This document shows, piece after piece, positions 52,735 to 62,113 of a stretch of 64,000 nucleotides of DNA; within the stretch, counting starts at the first letter, position 1, and each line of letters opens with the position of its first letter. This DNA is from Kitasatospora xanthocidica. Lineage in GTDB: Bacteria > Actinomycetota > Actinomycetes > Streptomycetales > Streptomycetaceae. Both the position numbers and the translations under genes were made by a program. The stretch is from NCBI RefSeq assembly GCF_014656195.1, contig NZ_BNBY01000026.1, forward strand, positions 42,123 to 106,122, written 5' to 3'. The notes below the pieces were generated by a model. It saw only the letters and a list, made by a program, of their open reading frames with translations. It ran no database searches and had not been told where the DNA came from.

Positions 52735-53712
52735 CTACCCGGCGGGGGGCCGGAGGGCGTCGCCTGGCGCGGTGACGCGGAAGGTGGCCCGGTAGTCCGC
52801 GGGGGACGTGCCGACGCGGCGGTGGAAGGCGGCCCGGAAGGCGGCCGGGCTGCCCAAACCGCTGAGGCGGGCGATCTGTTCGACGGGGCCGGCGGTCGTC
52901 TCCAGGAGTTCGCGGGCCCAGTCGATGCGGGCGTCGGTCAGCCAGGCCATCGGCGAGGTGCCCGTCTCCTGCTGGAAACGGCGGATGAACGTCCGGCGGG
53001 ACATGTGCGCGCGGTGGGCCAGCTCGTCCACGCTCTGGCGGTGGGCGAGGTTGTCGAGCATCCAGGCGCGGACCGGGGCGAGGTCCTCGCCGCGGGCGGC
53101 CGGCCGGAAGCGATCGACGAACTGCGCCTGGCCGCCCGAACGTCGGGGCGGGGCGACGAGCAGCCGGGCGCGGGCGTTGGCGGCCGCGGCGCCGTAGTCC
53201 CCGCGGATGATGTGCAGGCACAGGTCGACGCCCGCGGTCACCCCCGCGGAGGTGAGGACGTCGCCGTCGTCGACGTAGAGCAGGTTCGGCCGGACGTCGA
53301 TCCGGGGGTACCGGCGTTGCAGCTCGGCGGCGTCCCGCCAGTGGGTCGTGGCGGGGCGCCCGTCCAGCAGCCCGGCGGCCGCCAGGGCGAACGCCCCCGT
53401 GCAGATCGACACCAGCCGCGCTCCGCGCTCGTGCGCCGAGCGGATCGCCGACAGCGCCGTGGCGGGAAGCGGGCTGTCCGGATCCTCGTAGCCGGGGACG
53501 ACCACGGTGTCGGCGTCGCGCAGCGCCTCCAGCCCGGCGGAGGTGCCCACCGTGAACCCGCCGCTGAGAACCGGCCCGGCGGACGGGTCGGTGCAGACGG
53601 TGATCCGGTAGTGCGGGTCCGACCCGAAGGCCTGCGCCGGGATGCCGAGGTCGAGCGGAAGGACCCCGGGAAGCGCCAGCACCGCGACCCGGTGCCCATC
53701 GACGGCCGACAT
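52735..53712 (-). CDS. GlxA-type AraC-family regulator with DJ-1/PfpI domain
   Basis: A 325-aa protein: the N-terminal DJ-1/PfpI-like domain (VLALPGVLPLDLGIPAQAFG, nucleophile-elbow VSICTGAFALAAAGLLDGR with Cys) is linked to a C-terminal AraC DNA-binding domain with two helix-turn-helix units (SVDELAHRAHMSRRTFIRRF; QIARLSGLGSPAAFRAAFHR). Such regulators sense small amines or metabolites. It is divergent from the HD-domain gene, a possible target. Confidence 0.88.
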   Translation of the reverse strand: MSAVDGHRVAVLALPGVLPLDLGIPAQAFGSDPHYRITVCTDPSAGPVLSGGFTVGTSAGLEALRDADTVVVPGYEDPDSPLPATALSAIRSAHERGARLVSICTGAFALAAAGLLDGRPATTHWRDAAELQRRYPRIDVRPNLLYVDDGDVLTSAGVTAGVDLCLHIIRGDYGAAAANARARLLVAPPRRSGGQAQFVDRFRPAARGEDLAPVRAWMLDNLAHRQSVDELAHRAHMSRRTFIRRFQQETGTSPMAWLTDARIDWARELLETTAGPVEQIARLSGLGSPAAFRAAFHRRVGTSPADYRATFRVTAPGDALRPPAG

Positions 53713-53783
53713 GGCACGATCCTAGCGGTGAACGGCCCCCGTGCCACTGTCGGCGGCCCGGCCGCGATTCGTAGCCTGCGCCC

Positions 53784-53843
53784 ATGGAACTCTCACCGAT
53801 GGAACGCTCGCCCATGGAACGCTCGCCCACGGAACTCTCGCTC
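53784..53843. repeat. 15-bp tandem repeats at the 5' end of the HD-domain gene
   Basis: Four degenerate 15-bp copies (ATGGAACTCTCACCG, ATGGAACGCTCGCCC twice, ACGGAACTCTCGCTC) encode MELSP-MERSP-MERSP-TELSL and create alternative start codons. Confidence 0.85.
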
Positions 53844-54461
53844 GACCTGCCGACCGGCCCCCTGGCCGAGGCCGTCCTCGCCGCCGCGCGAGCCTCGGAG
53901 ACCGCGCCGATCCTCAACCACAGCGTGCGCAGCTTCCTCTTCGCCCAGCTCCTGGCCGCCCACGACGGATGCCTGGACGACGCCGCCTACGACCGCGACC
54001 TGCTGTTCGCCGCCACCGTCCTGCACGACCTGGGCACCGGCAGCCTGGCCAAGGGCGAGGCCCGGTTCGAGGTGGAGGGCGCGGACCTGGCGGCGGATCT
54101 GCTGCGCCGGCACGACGTCCCCGAGGCGGACGTCGACCGCGTGTGGGAGGCCATCGCCCTGCACACCTCACCCGGCATCGCCGAGCGCCGCGGCCTGCTG
54201 TGCCACCTCACCCGCGAGGGCGTGGGCGCCGACTTCGGGCGCGGCGCGGAGATCGTCGCCCCGTGGGAGAAGCGGATCCACGCCGCCCACCCCCGCCTGG
54301 CCATGGTCCGCTCGCTCGTCGACGCGATCGTGGAGCGGGCCGCCCGGTCGGACGCCGCGGCTCCCCGCTACTCGCTCGGCGGCGAACTCCTCCGCGAACG
54401 CCGGGCCGACGGCGTGACCGGTATGGAACTCGCCACCACCGGCACGCCCTGGGGGGAGTGA
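53784..54461 (+). CDS. HD-domain hydrolase-like protein
   Basis: A 225-aa protein. After a repetitive N-terminus, residues 20-190 form an HD domain: first His in LNHSVRSFLFAQLL, the HD pair in TVLHDLGTGSLAKGE, and LHTSPGIAERRG. HD proteins hydrolyse phosphoesters or modified nucleotides with bound metal; close relatives are annotated as cyanamide-hydratase-like. The start could be any of the four early Met codons created by the repeat; ATG 53784 is the first. Confidence 0.78.
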   Translation: MELSPMERSPMERSPTELSLDLPTGPLAEAVLAAARASETAPILNHSVRSFLFAQLLAAHDGCLDDAAYDRDLLFAATVLHDLGTGSLAKGEARFEVEGADLAADLLRRHDVPEADVDRVWEAIALHTSPGIAERRGLLCHLTREGVGADFGRGAEIVAPWEKRIHAAHPRLAMVRSLVDAIVERAARSDAAAPRYSLGGELLRERRADGVTGMELATTGTPWGE

Positions 54462-54592
54462 GCCGCCCCGGCGGGAGGCCTCCCGCCCCAGCGGCACCCG
54501 TCCGAGAGGCACCCCGCCCCAGCGGCACCCGCCCCCGAGGCCTCGCACAAAAACCGGTGGGGGTGCCCGCCGTGCCCGGCCAGAATGACCGC

Positions 54593-57500
54593 ATGCCGCA
54601 CGAAGCCGATCAGCTGCTCGCCGACCTCGACCCGCTCTCCCACCCGGAGCGTCAACGGCTCGCCGCCCGCAGGGCCAGGGAGTTCGCCGCCGACGGCGGG
54701 CTCCCTGGGCTCCTGCTCGGCCTGGAGCGCTCCGGTGTGTACGGCCGACGGCTGGCCGCGCTCGCCGCGTCGGCCGGCCGGGCCACCGGCTACCTCGCTG
54801 AGCGGCTGACCGACCCCGACCCGGTGGTCCGCGGGTACGCCCTGCGCGCCGCCCGCACCCAGGGCATCCCGGACGAGGCGATCGAGGCGGCCTTCACCGG
54901 CGCCTCCTGCACCCTGCGCCGACAGCTGACCCGGGTCGTCCGGCACGGCCGCCGGCACCGGCTCGCCGAGCGGCTGGTGGGCCGCCTGCGCGCCGAGTGG
55001 GGCGATGCCGAGGCCGCCCGGCTGCTCTCCGCCTGCGGCCCCGCCTTCGTCGGCCGGACCCTGCCCGAACTCGCGCACGCCGCACCGCTCGCACCCCTCG
55101 CCGCACGCTTCCCGGACGAGGTCCTGGACCACCTGGAGCGGGTCCTCGCCAAGCACCCCGAGACGCTGCGGCTCGGGCACTGGCCCGCCCTCGCCGACGT
55201 CCTCGGCGCCGTCGTGCGGGCCCGCCCCGCACGGGTCCTCGACCTGCTGGAGCGGTTCGGCCCGGACCTCCCGCTGCGCCGGGAGCACCTGCCGCCGCTG
55301 GCCGCCACCGACGCCGAACGCACCGTCCGGCTCCTCGCCGATCCGCGGCGCGGCGCGGTCGGGCCGTACACCACGCCGCCCACCGGCGGCACGCTGCGCC
55401 GGCTGGTGCGCGCCGACCCGCCCTCGCTCCCCGCCCTGGGCCGGCACTGGCTGGCCGCGCCCCGCTGCCTCGCCGCCCTGCTGCGCGCCCTTCCCCCGGG
55501 CCGGCGCGACGCGTTCCTCGACCTCGTGTACGCCGGCGCCCTCCCACGAGAGGGCGAACTCTCCCTCCTCCTACCGCTGTTCCCGCACGCGCGCCGCCAC
55601 GCCGAGGCCCGGCGGCAGGTCGCCGCACGCCGCGCGAAGGGCCGCCCTTGGGCCCGGATCGCCCCCGCCCTGGCCCACCTGCCCACCGAGGAGGCCCGGC
55701 CGGAGCTGCGAGCCGCCCTCGCCCGCCCGGACGCCGACGACCGCTGCGCCGCCTGGACGGCCCTGTTCGCGGGCGCGGCCGCCTCCGGCGACCGGGCCGC
55801 CGTCCAGGACGCGCTCGGCCTGCTGCCGCGGCTGCGCAACGAGCAGGACCCGGTCCGCTGCGCGGCGCTGACCGCGCTCGCCCAGGTGCCCGCCCGGCTG
55901 CTGACCCGGGAGGCGGTGCCCGTCCTCGACGCCGCCGTCCAGGACGCCGTCGACGCCCGTGACTGCTCGTACGCCACCCGCACCGCCCTGCAGCGACTGG
56001 TCGCCGAGGTCCTGCGGGAGCACGCCGTCACCGGCGGCGCCGAGCTGGTCGAGTGGGCACTGCGGAGCCTGCGCCGCATCGCCGGGCAGACCGGCACGGT
56101 CGAACTCGGCCGGCTGGAGCACCGGTTGCGGCGCGGCCAGGAGCACGCCGTGTTCGAGACCCTGCGGCCGTGGCTGGACGCCATGGCCGACACCGCGGAG
56201 TACTGGCTGCTGTTCACCCTGGCCCGTTCACTCGGCCGACGGGCCCGCGGCGTCCCGGAACTGCAGGAACTCCTCCTGCACGCCCTTCAGTTCGGGTCGG
56301 ACGGCGCCTTCGTCACGGCCGCCGCCCTGTGGCTGGACGACCCGCGCACCCGCGACACCCGGGTCGCCGAGATCCTCGGACTCGAGCCCTCCGCCGCCCT
56401 CCTGCGGCCGGTGCGGGACGTGCTGGCCGAGCGGCGCACCGACCTGCTCGACCCGCTGCTCGCCCCCGTGCCGCCGTACGGGCGGTTCCTCAAGCGGCCG
56501 CAGCGGGCGCCCCTGCCGCCGACCGGGTCGGCGAGGCGCTGGACGCCGCGCCAGTGGCGGGCCGCCGCCCGCCTCGCCGCCGCGGCGGCGAACGACCCCT
56601 CCCTGCCACTGCACGGGCGTGCCGCGGCCGTCCACGCCGCCGCCGCGATCCCCGAGTACGGCGAGGCGGTCGTCCGCGCCCACCTGCACTCCACCGAGGC
56701 GGCGCTCAGCGAGGCGGCGCTCAGCGAGGCGGTGCTCACCGACACCGCGCCCACCGAGACCGCGCCCAGCGAGACCGTGCTCGTCGAGGCGGCGCTCGCC
56801 GCCCTGGCCCGGACGGACCGGCCCGCCGACGCGCTGGGCGACCTGCTCGCCCACGCGGGCGGCGACCGCGCCCGGGTCGCGGTGTACGCGGCCACCCGGG
56901 CCGCCCGGTTCGCCCCGCCCGGCGAACTCGCCCAGCGGCTCGGCGAGTTGCTGTCCAGGACGCAGGGCAGCAAGGTGACCAGCCGCAAGGAGGCCGTACG
57001 GCTGGCCGCCGAGCACCTCCCGCCGCGGACCGCCGCCGACCTGCTGGTCACCGCGTACCGCGTCGAAGGCCAGCACCGCGACGTCCGCGCCGCGGTGGTC
57101 GCCTTCGCGACCGGCCTGCTGGACGCCGAACCCGTCTGGGACCTGCTCGCCGAGGCCGCCGGGCAGGCCCCGCCACCCGTGCGCCGCGCCGTACTGCGGG
57201 CCCACCCGGCGCACCTCCCGGAGGTCCACCGGGCCCGCTACGCCCGCCTGGTGGCCTCCGTCGCCGCCTCGCCGGACTCGGAAGTCGCCACGCCCGCCCT
57301 CGCCGAGCTGCCGCGGTGGGCCGCCTGGGCGCCGGAGACCGCGGACGTTGCCCGACGAACCGTCACCGACCTTGCGAACCGGGGCAGTTGGCTGGAGGCT
57401 GCGGGCGCCGTCCGCGCACTCGCCGCCTCCGGGCTGCCGCACCCGCTCGGCGGCGCCGCCCCCGGCAGCCTGCTGCACCGCACCCTCGCCGAACTCGCCG

Positions 57501-58069
57501 CCGCCACACGGACGGACGACCACGACGCCGGGAGCGACCCCGACGCCGGGGACGACCACGACGCCGGGGTCGACCGGGACCTGCCGGCCCGCCGGAGGCT
57601 GGCCCACCTCGCCGACCTCCCCGCGGACGACCGCCACCGGCCGCTGCTCGCCGGCGCCGCCGACCTGCTCGCGGCCGAACCCGACCTGACGGGCATCAGG
57701 ACGGCCGCGCTGCGCCGGCTGGTGGACCCCGCGGCCGGGCCGCAGGCGCTGGCGGCCGCGCTCGGCACGCTCGCCGACGCCCACCAGGGCCGGCCGGCGG
57801 CGGCCGCGCTCACCGCGGCGGCGCTGCTGCGCGAGCACACCTCGGGCCCGCTGCCGCCGCCCGGGACCCCCGACGCGCTGGCGCGCACCGCCCGCCGGGA
57901 CGGGGACACCGGCGCGGCCGCCGGACTGTTCGCCACGGCGCTGACCGAGGTGTTCGGCGACCGCCTCGGCTGGCCCCAGGAGTGGCGGGCCCTCCTGCGC
58001 GAACTGCGCCGCCACCCCTCGGCGGACGTCCGCGAGCGCGCCCTCGCGGCCGTCGTGCACCGGGAGTGA
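54593..58069 (+). CDS. Giant HEAT/armadillo-like repeat protein (paralog B)
   Basis: A 1158-aa helical solenoid without signal or membrane segments. It shares ordered landmarks with the protein at 23439-26780: RLTDPDPVVRGYALRAAR, LLPRLRNEQDPVRCAALTAL, a mid-protein domain border RRWTPRQWRAAARLAAAA and SKVTSRKEAVRLAAEHLP, plus a similar C-terminus (WRALLRELRRHPSADVRERAL). Two inserts, SEAALSEAVLTDTAPTETAP and a DDHDAGSDPDAGDDHDAG stretch, are repetitive and unlike paralog A. ATG 54593 fits the family start; the ribosome site is weak. A perfect terminator follows. Function unknown, probably a scaffold. Confidence 0.75.
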   Translation: MPHEADQLLADLDPLSHPERQRLAARRAREFAADGGLPGLLLGLERSGVYGRRLAALAASAGRATGYLAERLTDPDPVVRGYALRAARTQGIPDEAIEAAFTGASCTLRRQLTRVVRHGRRHRLAERLVGRLRAEWGDAEAARLLSACGPAFVGRTLPELAHAAPLAPLAARFPDEVLDHLERVLAKHPETLRLGHWPALADVLGAVVRARPARVLDLLERFGPDLPLRREHLPPLAATDAERTVRLLADPRRGAVGPYTTPPTGGTLRRLVRADPPSLPALGRHWLAAPRCLAALLRALPPGRRDAFLDLVYAGALPREGELSLLLPLFPHARRHAEARRQVAARRAKGRPWARIAPALAHLPTEEARPELRAALARPDADDRCAAWTALFAGAAASGDRAAVQDALGLLPRLRNEQDPVRCAALTALAQVPARLLTREAVPVLDAAVQDAVDARDCSYATRTALQRLVAEVLREHAVTGGAELVEWALRSLRRIAGQTGTVELGRLEHRLRRGQEHAVFETLRPWLDAMADTAEYWLLFTLARSLGRRARGVPELQELLLHALQFGSDGAFVTAAALWLDDPRTRDTRVAEILGLEPSAALLRPVRDVLAERRTDLLDPLLAPVPPYGRFLKRPQRAPLPPTGSARRWTPRQWRAAARLAAAAANDPSLPLHGRAAAVHAAAAIPEYGEAVVRAHLHSTEAALSEAALSEAVLTDTAPTETAPSETVLVEAALAALARTDRPADALGDLLAHAGGDRARVAVYAATRAARFAPPGELAQRLGELLSRTQGSKVTSRKEAVRLAAEHLPPRTAADLLVTAYRVEGQHRDVRAAVVAFATGLLDAEPVWDLLAEAAGQAPPPVRRAVLRAHPAHLPEVHRARYARLVASVAASPDSEVATPALAELPRWAAWAPETADVARRTVTDLANRGSWLEAAGAVRALAASGLPHPLGGAAPGSLLHRTLAELAAATRTDDHDAGSDPDAGDDHDAGVDRDLPARRRLAHLADLPADDRHRPLLAGAADLLAAEPDLTGIRTAALRRLVDPAAGPQALAAALGTLADAHQGRPAAAALTAAALLREHTSGPLPPPGTPDALARTARRDGDTGAAAGLFATALTEVFGDRLGWPQEWRALLRELRRHPSADVRERALAAVVHRE

Positions 58070-58126
58070 CCCGATCGCCGGCTCCGCCCCCGCCGCGCGC
58101 CACGACCTGAGGACGCATCGGATGCA

Positions 58127-58166
58127 CGGCGGAGCGGATGTGACATCAGCCACATCCGCTCCGCCG
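58127..58166 (+). terminator. Strong hairpin terminator after paralog B
   Basis: CGGCGGAGCGGATGTG (58127-58142) and its exact complement (58151-58166) form a 16-bp stem with an 8-base loop, 58 bases after the stop. Confidence 0.8.
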
Positions 58167-58296
58167 AGCACCGGCCGGGTGTCGATCACAAACCCCGGAC
58201 CTGCACGTCAAATTCACAAATCGACGTCCCGGACGAACCCGGGGGCCGCTCGAAACGACCTGGCTCCCCAAGCGGATTGGGCCTAGCCTGCCCGCC

Positions 58297-59019
58297 ATGT
58301 CCCAGAACACGAACACCCCCGGTTTCCCCGGGCAGCCGGCCGCTCCGGCCGGCGACTCCGCCAAGGTGCAGCGCCAGGTACAGCAGCAGGCGGGCGTCGG
58401 ACCGGTCTCCGGTGGCGGCGGCACCCTCTTCTCCGAGCCCGTCCTGGTGGTGAATCAGAAGGCCAAGCTGATCGAGCTGACCAACGAGTACGCGGTCTTC
58501 GACCAGCAGGGCGCCACGCTGGGATCGGTGGTCCAGGTCGGCCAGGGCGCGCTGCGCAAGGTCCTGCGGCTGCTCACCTCCCTCGACCAGTACCTCACCC
58601 ACAAGCTGGAGATCCGTGACGCGCACGGCACCCCGGTGCTGCTGCTGACCCGTCCGGCGAAGCTCATCAAGTCGCGGGTGATCGTGCAGCGTCCGGACGG
58701 CCAGGAGGTCGGCCAGATCATCCAGCAGAACGCCATCGGGAAGATCAATTTCGCGCTGGAGGTCGGCGGCCAGAAGGTCGGCGCCATCAAGGCGGAGAAC
58801 TGGCGGGCCTGGAACTTCTCCATCGTCGACCAGACGGACACCGAGGTCGCCCGGATCACCAAGACCTGGGAAGGCCTGGCGAAGACGATGTTCACCACGG
58901 CCGACAACTACGTGCTCCAGATCCACCGCCCGCTCGCCGACCCGCTGCTCAGCCTCGTCGTCGCGACCGCGCTGACCGTGGACACCGCGCTGAAGCAGGA
59001 CGCCCGCGGCCTCGGCTAG
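58297..59019 (+). CDS. LURP-one/phospholipid-scramblase-related protein
   Basis: A 240-aa protein. A Gln/Gly/Pro-rich N-terminal tail (residues 1-45) precedes a beta-barrel domain (LFSEPVLVVNQKAKLIELTN, TPVLLLTRPAKLIKSRVIVQ, KTWEGLAKTMFTTADNYVLQ) of the scramblase-related/LURP-one superfamily. It ends in a short hydrophobic helix (LLSLVVATALTVDTAL). In bacteria the role is unknown; lipid or membrane binding is inferred. ATG 58297 is the natural start. It is closed by a strong terminator. Confidence 0.82.
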   Translation: MSQNTNTPGFPGQPAAPAGDSAKVQRQVQQQAGVGPVSGGGGTLFSEPVLVVNQKAKLIELTNEYAVFDQQGATLGSVVQVGQGALRKVLRLLTSLDQYLTHKLEIRDAHGTPVLLLTRPAKLIKSRVIVQRPDGQEVGQIIQQNAIGKINFALEVGGQKVGAIKAENWRAWNFSIVDQTDTEVARITKTWEGLAKTMFTTADNYVLQIHRPLADPLLSLVVATALTVDTALKQDARGLG

Positions 59020-59031
59020 CCGCGAACCGTA

Positions 59032-59098
59032 CGTCGCCGGGAGCCCCGCCCCCCGCCCCCGCTCAGGCGGCTTCCGGGGGGTGGGGCTCCCGGCGACG
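59032..59098. terminator. Very long bidirectional terminator hairpin
   Basis: A 23-base arm (59032-59054, from CGTCGCCGGGAGCCCC) pairs with 59076-59098 with a single G-U, leaving a 21-base loop. It separates two convergent genes. Confidence 0.85.
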
Positions 59099-59143
59099 GG
59101 GTGGCCACCGCCGCGGGCCGGCCGCGGTCCCCGTGGCGCCCGA

Positions 59144-59389
59144 TCAGTAGTAGGCGTACGCGGCGCCCGCCGTCACGTCGGCGTTCGTGGTGGTGGGCCG
59201 CGAGTCGGCCCCGTAGGCGGCGTAGCCCGCGGTCACGGCGGCGCCGGCGAGCGCCAGGGCGGCGAGCCGGGCCAGGTACGTCCGGCGCAGGCTCATGCCC
59301 CGCCGTCGCCCGGGGACATGCCGGGCGTCCTCGACGGCGGACCCGGCCGGCTCGGCAAGCGGGCTCTGAGACGTGGTGTCGTCGCTCAT
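59144..59389 (-). CDS. Small single-pass membrane protein (81 aa)
   Basis: ATG 59389 after GGAGAGACCG. A polar N-terminus with GRRRG precedes one membrane helix (residues about 40-58) and a short Ala/Thr/Tyr-rich outside tail. The basic-in, hydrophobic order suggests N-in topology. No family recognised. Confidence 0.6.
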   Translation of the reverse strand: MSDDTTSQSPLAEPAGSAVEDARHVPGRRRGMSLRRTYLARLAALALAGAAVTAGYAAYGADSRPTTTNADVTAGAAYAYY

Positions 59390-59600
59390 CGGTCTCTCCG
59401 TAGGTGAGTTGGGCTCGAATGCAGCCGGAGCATAGTGCCACCAAGGCAATTGGGCATCGGCCGGCCGGCCGGCCCGGATCCGGCCGCTGCCGAGCGGGTG
59501 CCCGCGTCCGACGCGGTGCGCCCCGCGGCCGGCACGGGCCCGGGTAGCATGTGGCGCCACGGCCGGAGCAGGGGTGCGGCCACGGGGGATGGGGGGCGGC

Positions 59601-60005
59601 GTGACGGAGTCAGAGCGTTTCGGGTGTGAGGCGTGCTGTGCCGAGGACGCCTCGGCGGCACGGGCGCACCATCAGAGCTACACCGGGGTCCGGCTGGAGA
59701 CGATGATCCAGGACGACTCGCACTTCATCGTCTCCGTCCAGCGCTGCGGCCTCTGTTCGCAGGCCTTCGTGAGCGTCTTCACCGAGTACGTCGACTGGGC
59801 CGGCTCGCGGGACGCGCAGTACCGGACCGTGCTGCCGATCACGGACACCGAGGCGGACGACCTGACGGCGGGCCGGCTGAGCCCGCACCGGGCCGGGGCC
59901 CTGGGGCACGGCCGCCGCCATCTGCAGAGCGACTGGCCGAGCTCGGCCGACGAGCCGTCCGTGTACTGGAGCAGCGGCGTCTTCGAGGTACGCGAGGGCT
60001 ACTGA
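59601..60005 (+). CDS. Putative zinc-ribbon protein (134 aa)
   Basis: GTG 59601 follows GGGGGGCGGC. CEACC at residues 9-13 and CGLC near 49-52 can form a zinc ribbon. The middle (SVFTEYVDWAGSRDAQYRTV) and the Trp-rich end are not assignable. Typical of streptomycete hypothetical proteins; function unknown. Confidence 0.6.
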   Translation: MTESERFGCEACCAEDASAARAHHQSYTGVRLETMIQDDSHFIVSVQRCGLCSQAFVSVFTEYVDWAGSRDAQYRTVLPITDTEADDLTAGRLSPHRAGALGHGRRHLQSDWPSSADEPSVYWSSGVFEVREGY

Positions 60006-60122
60006 CCCGGCCGGGCTCCGCCTGCCACCCTTCGGAGCGGCGAAACGCGCTGGCAGGAAGGCCTTTCCCGCCCGTAGCATCCGAGCCCCGGTCCCGTCCG
60101 TCACCCCGAAGGGAGCACGCCC

Positions 60123-60905
60123 ATGTCTGTGGACGCCGGCCTGTACCTGCGCTGGCCCCACGGCCAAGCTCCGTCCGCCGAGGAGTTGGCCGAACAGTTC
60201 GGCATCACCTCCCGGAACGGGTCGGGCATCGTCGGCAAGATCGTCTCGGCCGACGGTCACAGCAGGATGTGGATCACCGTCTCCACCGACCCGAGGGACC
60301 TCGTCGACCCCTCCCGGACCTTCGAGCACGCCTACGACCACTGGCTCAGCCTTTCCCCCTCCAAGAGCGCCCCGTACCCCGAGGACACGTTCGCCGTGCT
60401 CCGCGCCCAGTGCCGGCAGACCGTCACCCGGCTGCGCCGCACCGGGCTGGTGGAGAGCGCCTTCTACGTCGACGCCGACAGTCTGACCAGCTACTGGACC
60501 GACACCCGGTCAGCCCTCGGCCCCGAGCCCCTCCCGGCCGTCGAGCTGGACCTCTGGTGGGCCGCCGAGACCCCCACCACCTCCACCCTCCCGGCCGCCC
60601 TCACCCCGAACCTGCACCCGGCCCCGGCCGACCCCGCCCGGACCACCGTCCTCATCCCCGTACTCGCCGAGGCCTCCGGCATCCTGTGGGACATCGCCCA
60701 CCGCGCCGGCGAACTGCCCGTCCGGCACACGGCCCGTTTCACCGGCCACCACGTCACGCCCGAGGAGCTCGACGCCTTCTCCGACCGGCTCGCCGCCGAA
60801 CTGGCCAGGCCCGGCGAACAGATCGACGTCGCCCTGTGGGCCAACGGCCGCCTGTGCCGCTACGAGGTGGCCAACCAGCCGGTGACCGACCTCCGGGTGT
60901 GCTGA
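60123..60905 (+). CDS. Hypothetical protein (260 aa)
   Basis: MSVDAGLYLRWPHGQAPSAE onward. Soluble, with mixed alpha/beta character and no signal peptide or known catalytic motif. The middle (FEHAYDHWLSLSPSKSAPYP, VELDLWWAAETPTT) is conserved-looking. ATG 60123 follows GAAGGGAGCACGCCC, a good ribosome site. Family not recognised. Confidence 0.65.
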   Translation: MSVDAGLYLRWPHGQAPSAEELAEQFGITSRNGSGIVGKIVSADGHSRMWITVSTDPRDLVDPSRTFEHAYDHWLSLSPSKSAPYPEDTFAVLRAQCRQTVTRLRRTGLVESAFYVDADSLTSYWTDTRSALGPEPLPAVELDLWWAAETPTTSTLPAALTPNLHPAPADPARTTVLIPVLAEASGILWDIAHRAGELPVRHTARFTGHHVTPEELDAFSDRLAAELARPGEQIDVALWANGRLCRYEVANQPVTDLRVC

Positions 60906-61016
60906 CCCCGACTCAAGAGGAGCCGACCCGGGACCCCTCCCGTCAACCACGGCGGACACGGGACCGTCGACCCGGTGCAGACGAAACCGGTTGACGGGGT
61001 CGGAAGAATGCCCGGC

Positions 61017-61112
61017 ATGGGTACAGACATCAGCGGCTTCCTCGAATACCGGGCGCCGCAGGACGATCAGTGGACACGTGATGTTCACGGGAACGGGAGT
61101 CGGCTGCCGTAG
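61017..61112 (+). pseudogene. 5' fragment of a truncated gene
   Basis: An ATG with GGAAG upstream opens MGTDISGFLEYRAPQDDQW, a start resembling a known streptomycete hypothetical family (MGTDISGF-type), then runs into RDVHGNGSRLP and a stop after 31 codons. The rest of the gene is missing. The break at about 61080-61112 lies just before the LysR region and may mark a recombination boundary. Confidence 0.4.
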
Positions 61113-61133
61113 GCCTTTCCCCGGGTGCATCCG

Positions 61134-62078
61134 TCACTGCCCGGTCCGGTCGCTGGGGGGCTGTTGAGGTCCGGTCGGTGGGGCGAACAGGGCCTGGACG
61201 GTTTCGGTGGCCAGGTCTCGCAGCCAGGTGTGGGCGCGGTCGTCGTCGTAGCGCTGGTGCCACAGCAGGTACAGGGGGACGTCGGGCAGCGGGAGTGGTG
61301 GTGGCAGGGTGGCCAGGCCGAGGTGTTCCCGGGCCGCGCGGGTGACCGCGTCGGGGAGGGTGACGACCAGGTCGGTGTCGAGGGCGAGTTGCAGTGCGAA
61401 GGCGGCGGTGGGCCCCGCGGCGACGACGCGTCGTTCGAGGCCGCGGGTGGTCAGGGCGTCGTCGATCGGGTCGCGCAGGCTTCCGCGGCGCGAGACGGTG
61501 AGGTGTTCGGCGGCCGCGTAGCGCTCGGTGCTCGGCGGACCCTCGGTGAGGGGGTGGCCCGGCCGGACGGCGACGACCAGCCGGTCCCTGCCGACGAGGC
61601 GGTGGCGGATGTCGGGGAGCGCCGGAGCGCTGGAGGCCGATTCGAGGTCGACCTCGCCCCGGCGCAACTCGGCGTCGTCCGTCCCGGGTTCGGCGGACAG
61701 GCGCAGCCGGACGCCGGGGGCCCGCTGGTGGACGGCGGTGATCAGGGTGGTGCCGCAGGCGGCGGTCAGGGCGTCGTGCCAGCGCACGGTGAACACCCGG
61801 TCCAGAGCCGCGAGGTCGAGTTCCTGCTGCGCGGACAGGAGTTGGTGGGCCTGCTGTACGAGGGCGTGGACCCGGGCGCGCATGGCGAGTGCGCGGGTGG
61901 TGGGGACCATGCTGCGGCCGGTGCGGACCAGGATCTGGTCTCCGGTGGCCTTGCGGATGCGGCCCAGGGAGCGGCTCATCGCCGGTGCGGTGACGTGGAG
62001 GCGTGCCGCGGCGCCGGCGACGCTGCCCTCTTCCAGCAGTGCGTCCAGGGCCGTGAGCAGGTTCAGATCCAGTTGCAT
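61134..62078 (-). CDS. LysR-family transcriptional regulator
   Basis: A 314-aa protein from ATG 62078 (MQLDLNLLTALDALLEEGSV). The N-terminal winged helix (AAARLHVTAPAMSRSLGRIR, LVRTGRSMVPT) and a substrate-binding domain are complete. LysR proteins usually act on a divergent neighbour, here the inositol-monophosphatase-like gene 115 bp away, with a perfect palindrome between them. Confidence 0.9.
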   Translation of the reverse strand: MQLDLNLLTALDALLEEGSVAGAAARLHVTAPAMSRSLGRIRKATGDQILVRTGRSMVPTTRALAMRARVHALVQQAHQLLSAQQELDLAALDRVFTVRWHDALTAACGTTLITAVHQRAPGVRLRLSAEPGTDDAELRRGEVDLESASSAPALPDIRHRLVGRDRLVVAVRPGHPLTEGPPSTERYAAAEHLTVSRRGSLRDPIDDALTTRGLERRVVAAGPTAAFALQLALDTDLVVTLPDAVTRAAREHLGLATLPPPLPLPDVPLYLLWHQRYDDDRAHTWLRDLATETVQALFAPPTGPQQPPSDRTGQ

Positions 62079-62090
62079 GTCGGTAACTCT

Positions 62091-62113
62091 ACAAGTGCAT
62101 AGCATGCACTTGT
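62091..62113. promoter_or_regulatory. LysR operator candidate
   Basis: ACAAGTGCAT-AGC-ATGCACTTGT is a perfect 23-bp palindrome starting 13 bases upstream of the regulator start and about 80 bases before the divergent gene. This fits dual control of both genes. Confidence 0.65.
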
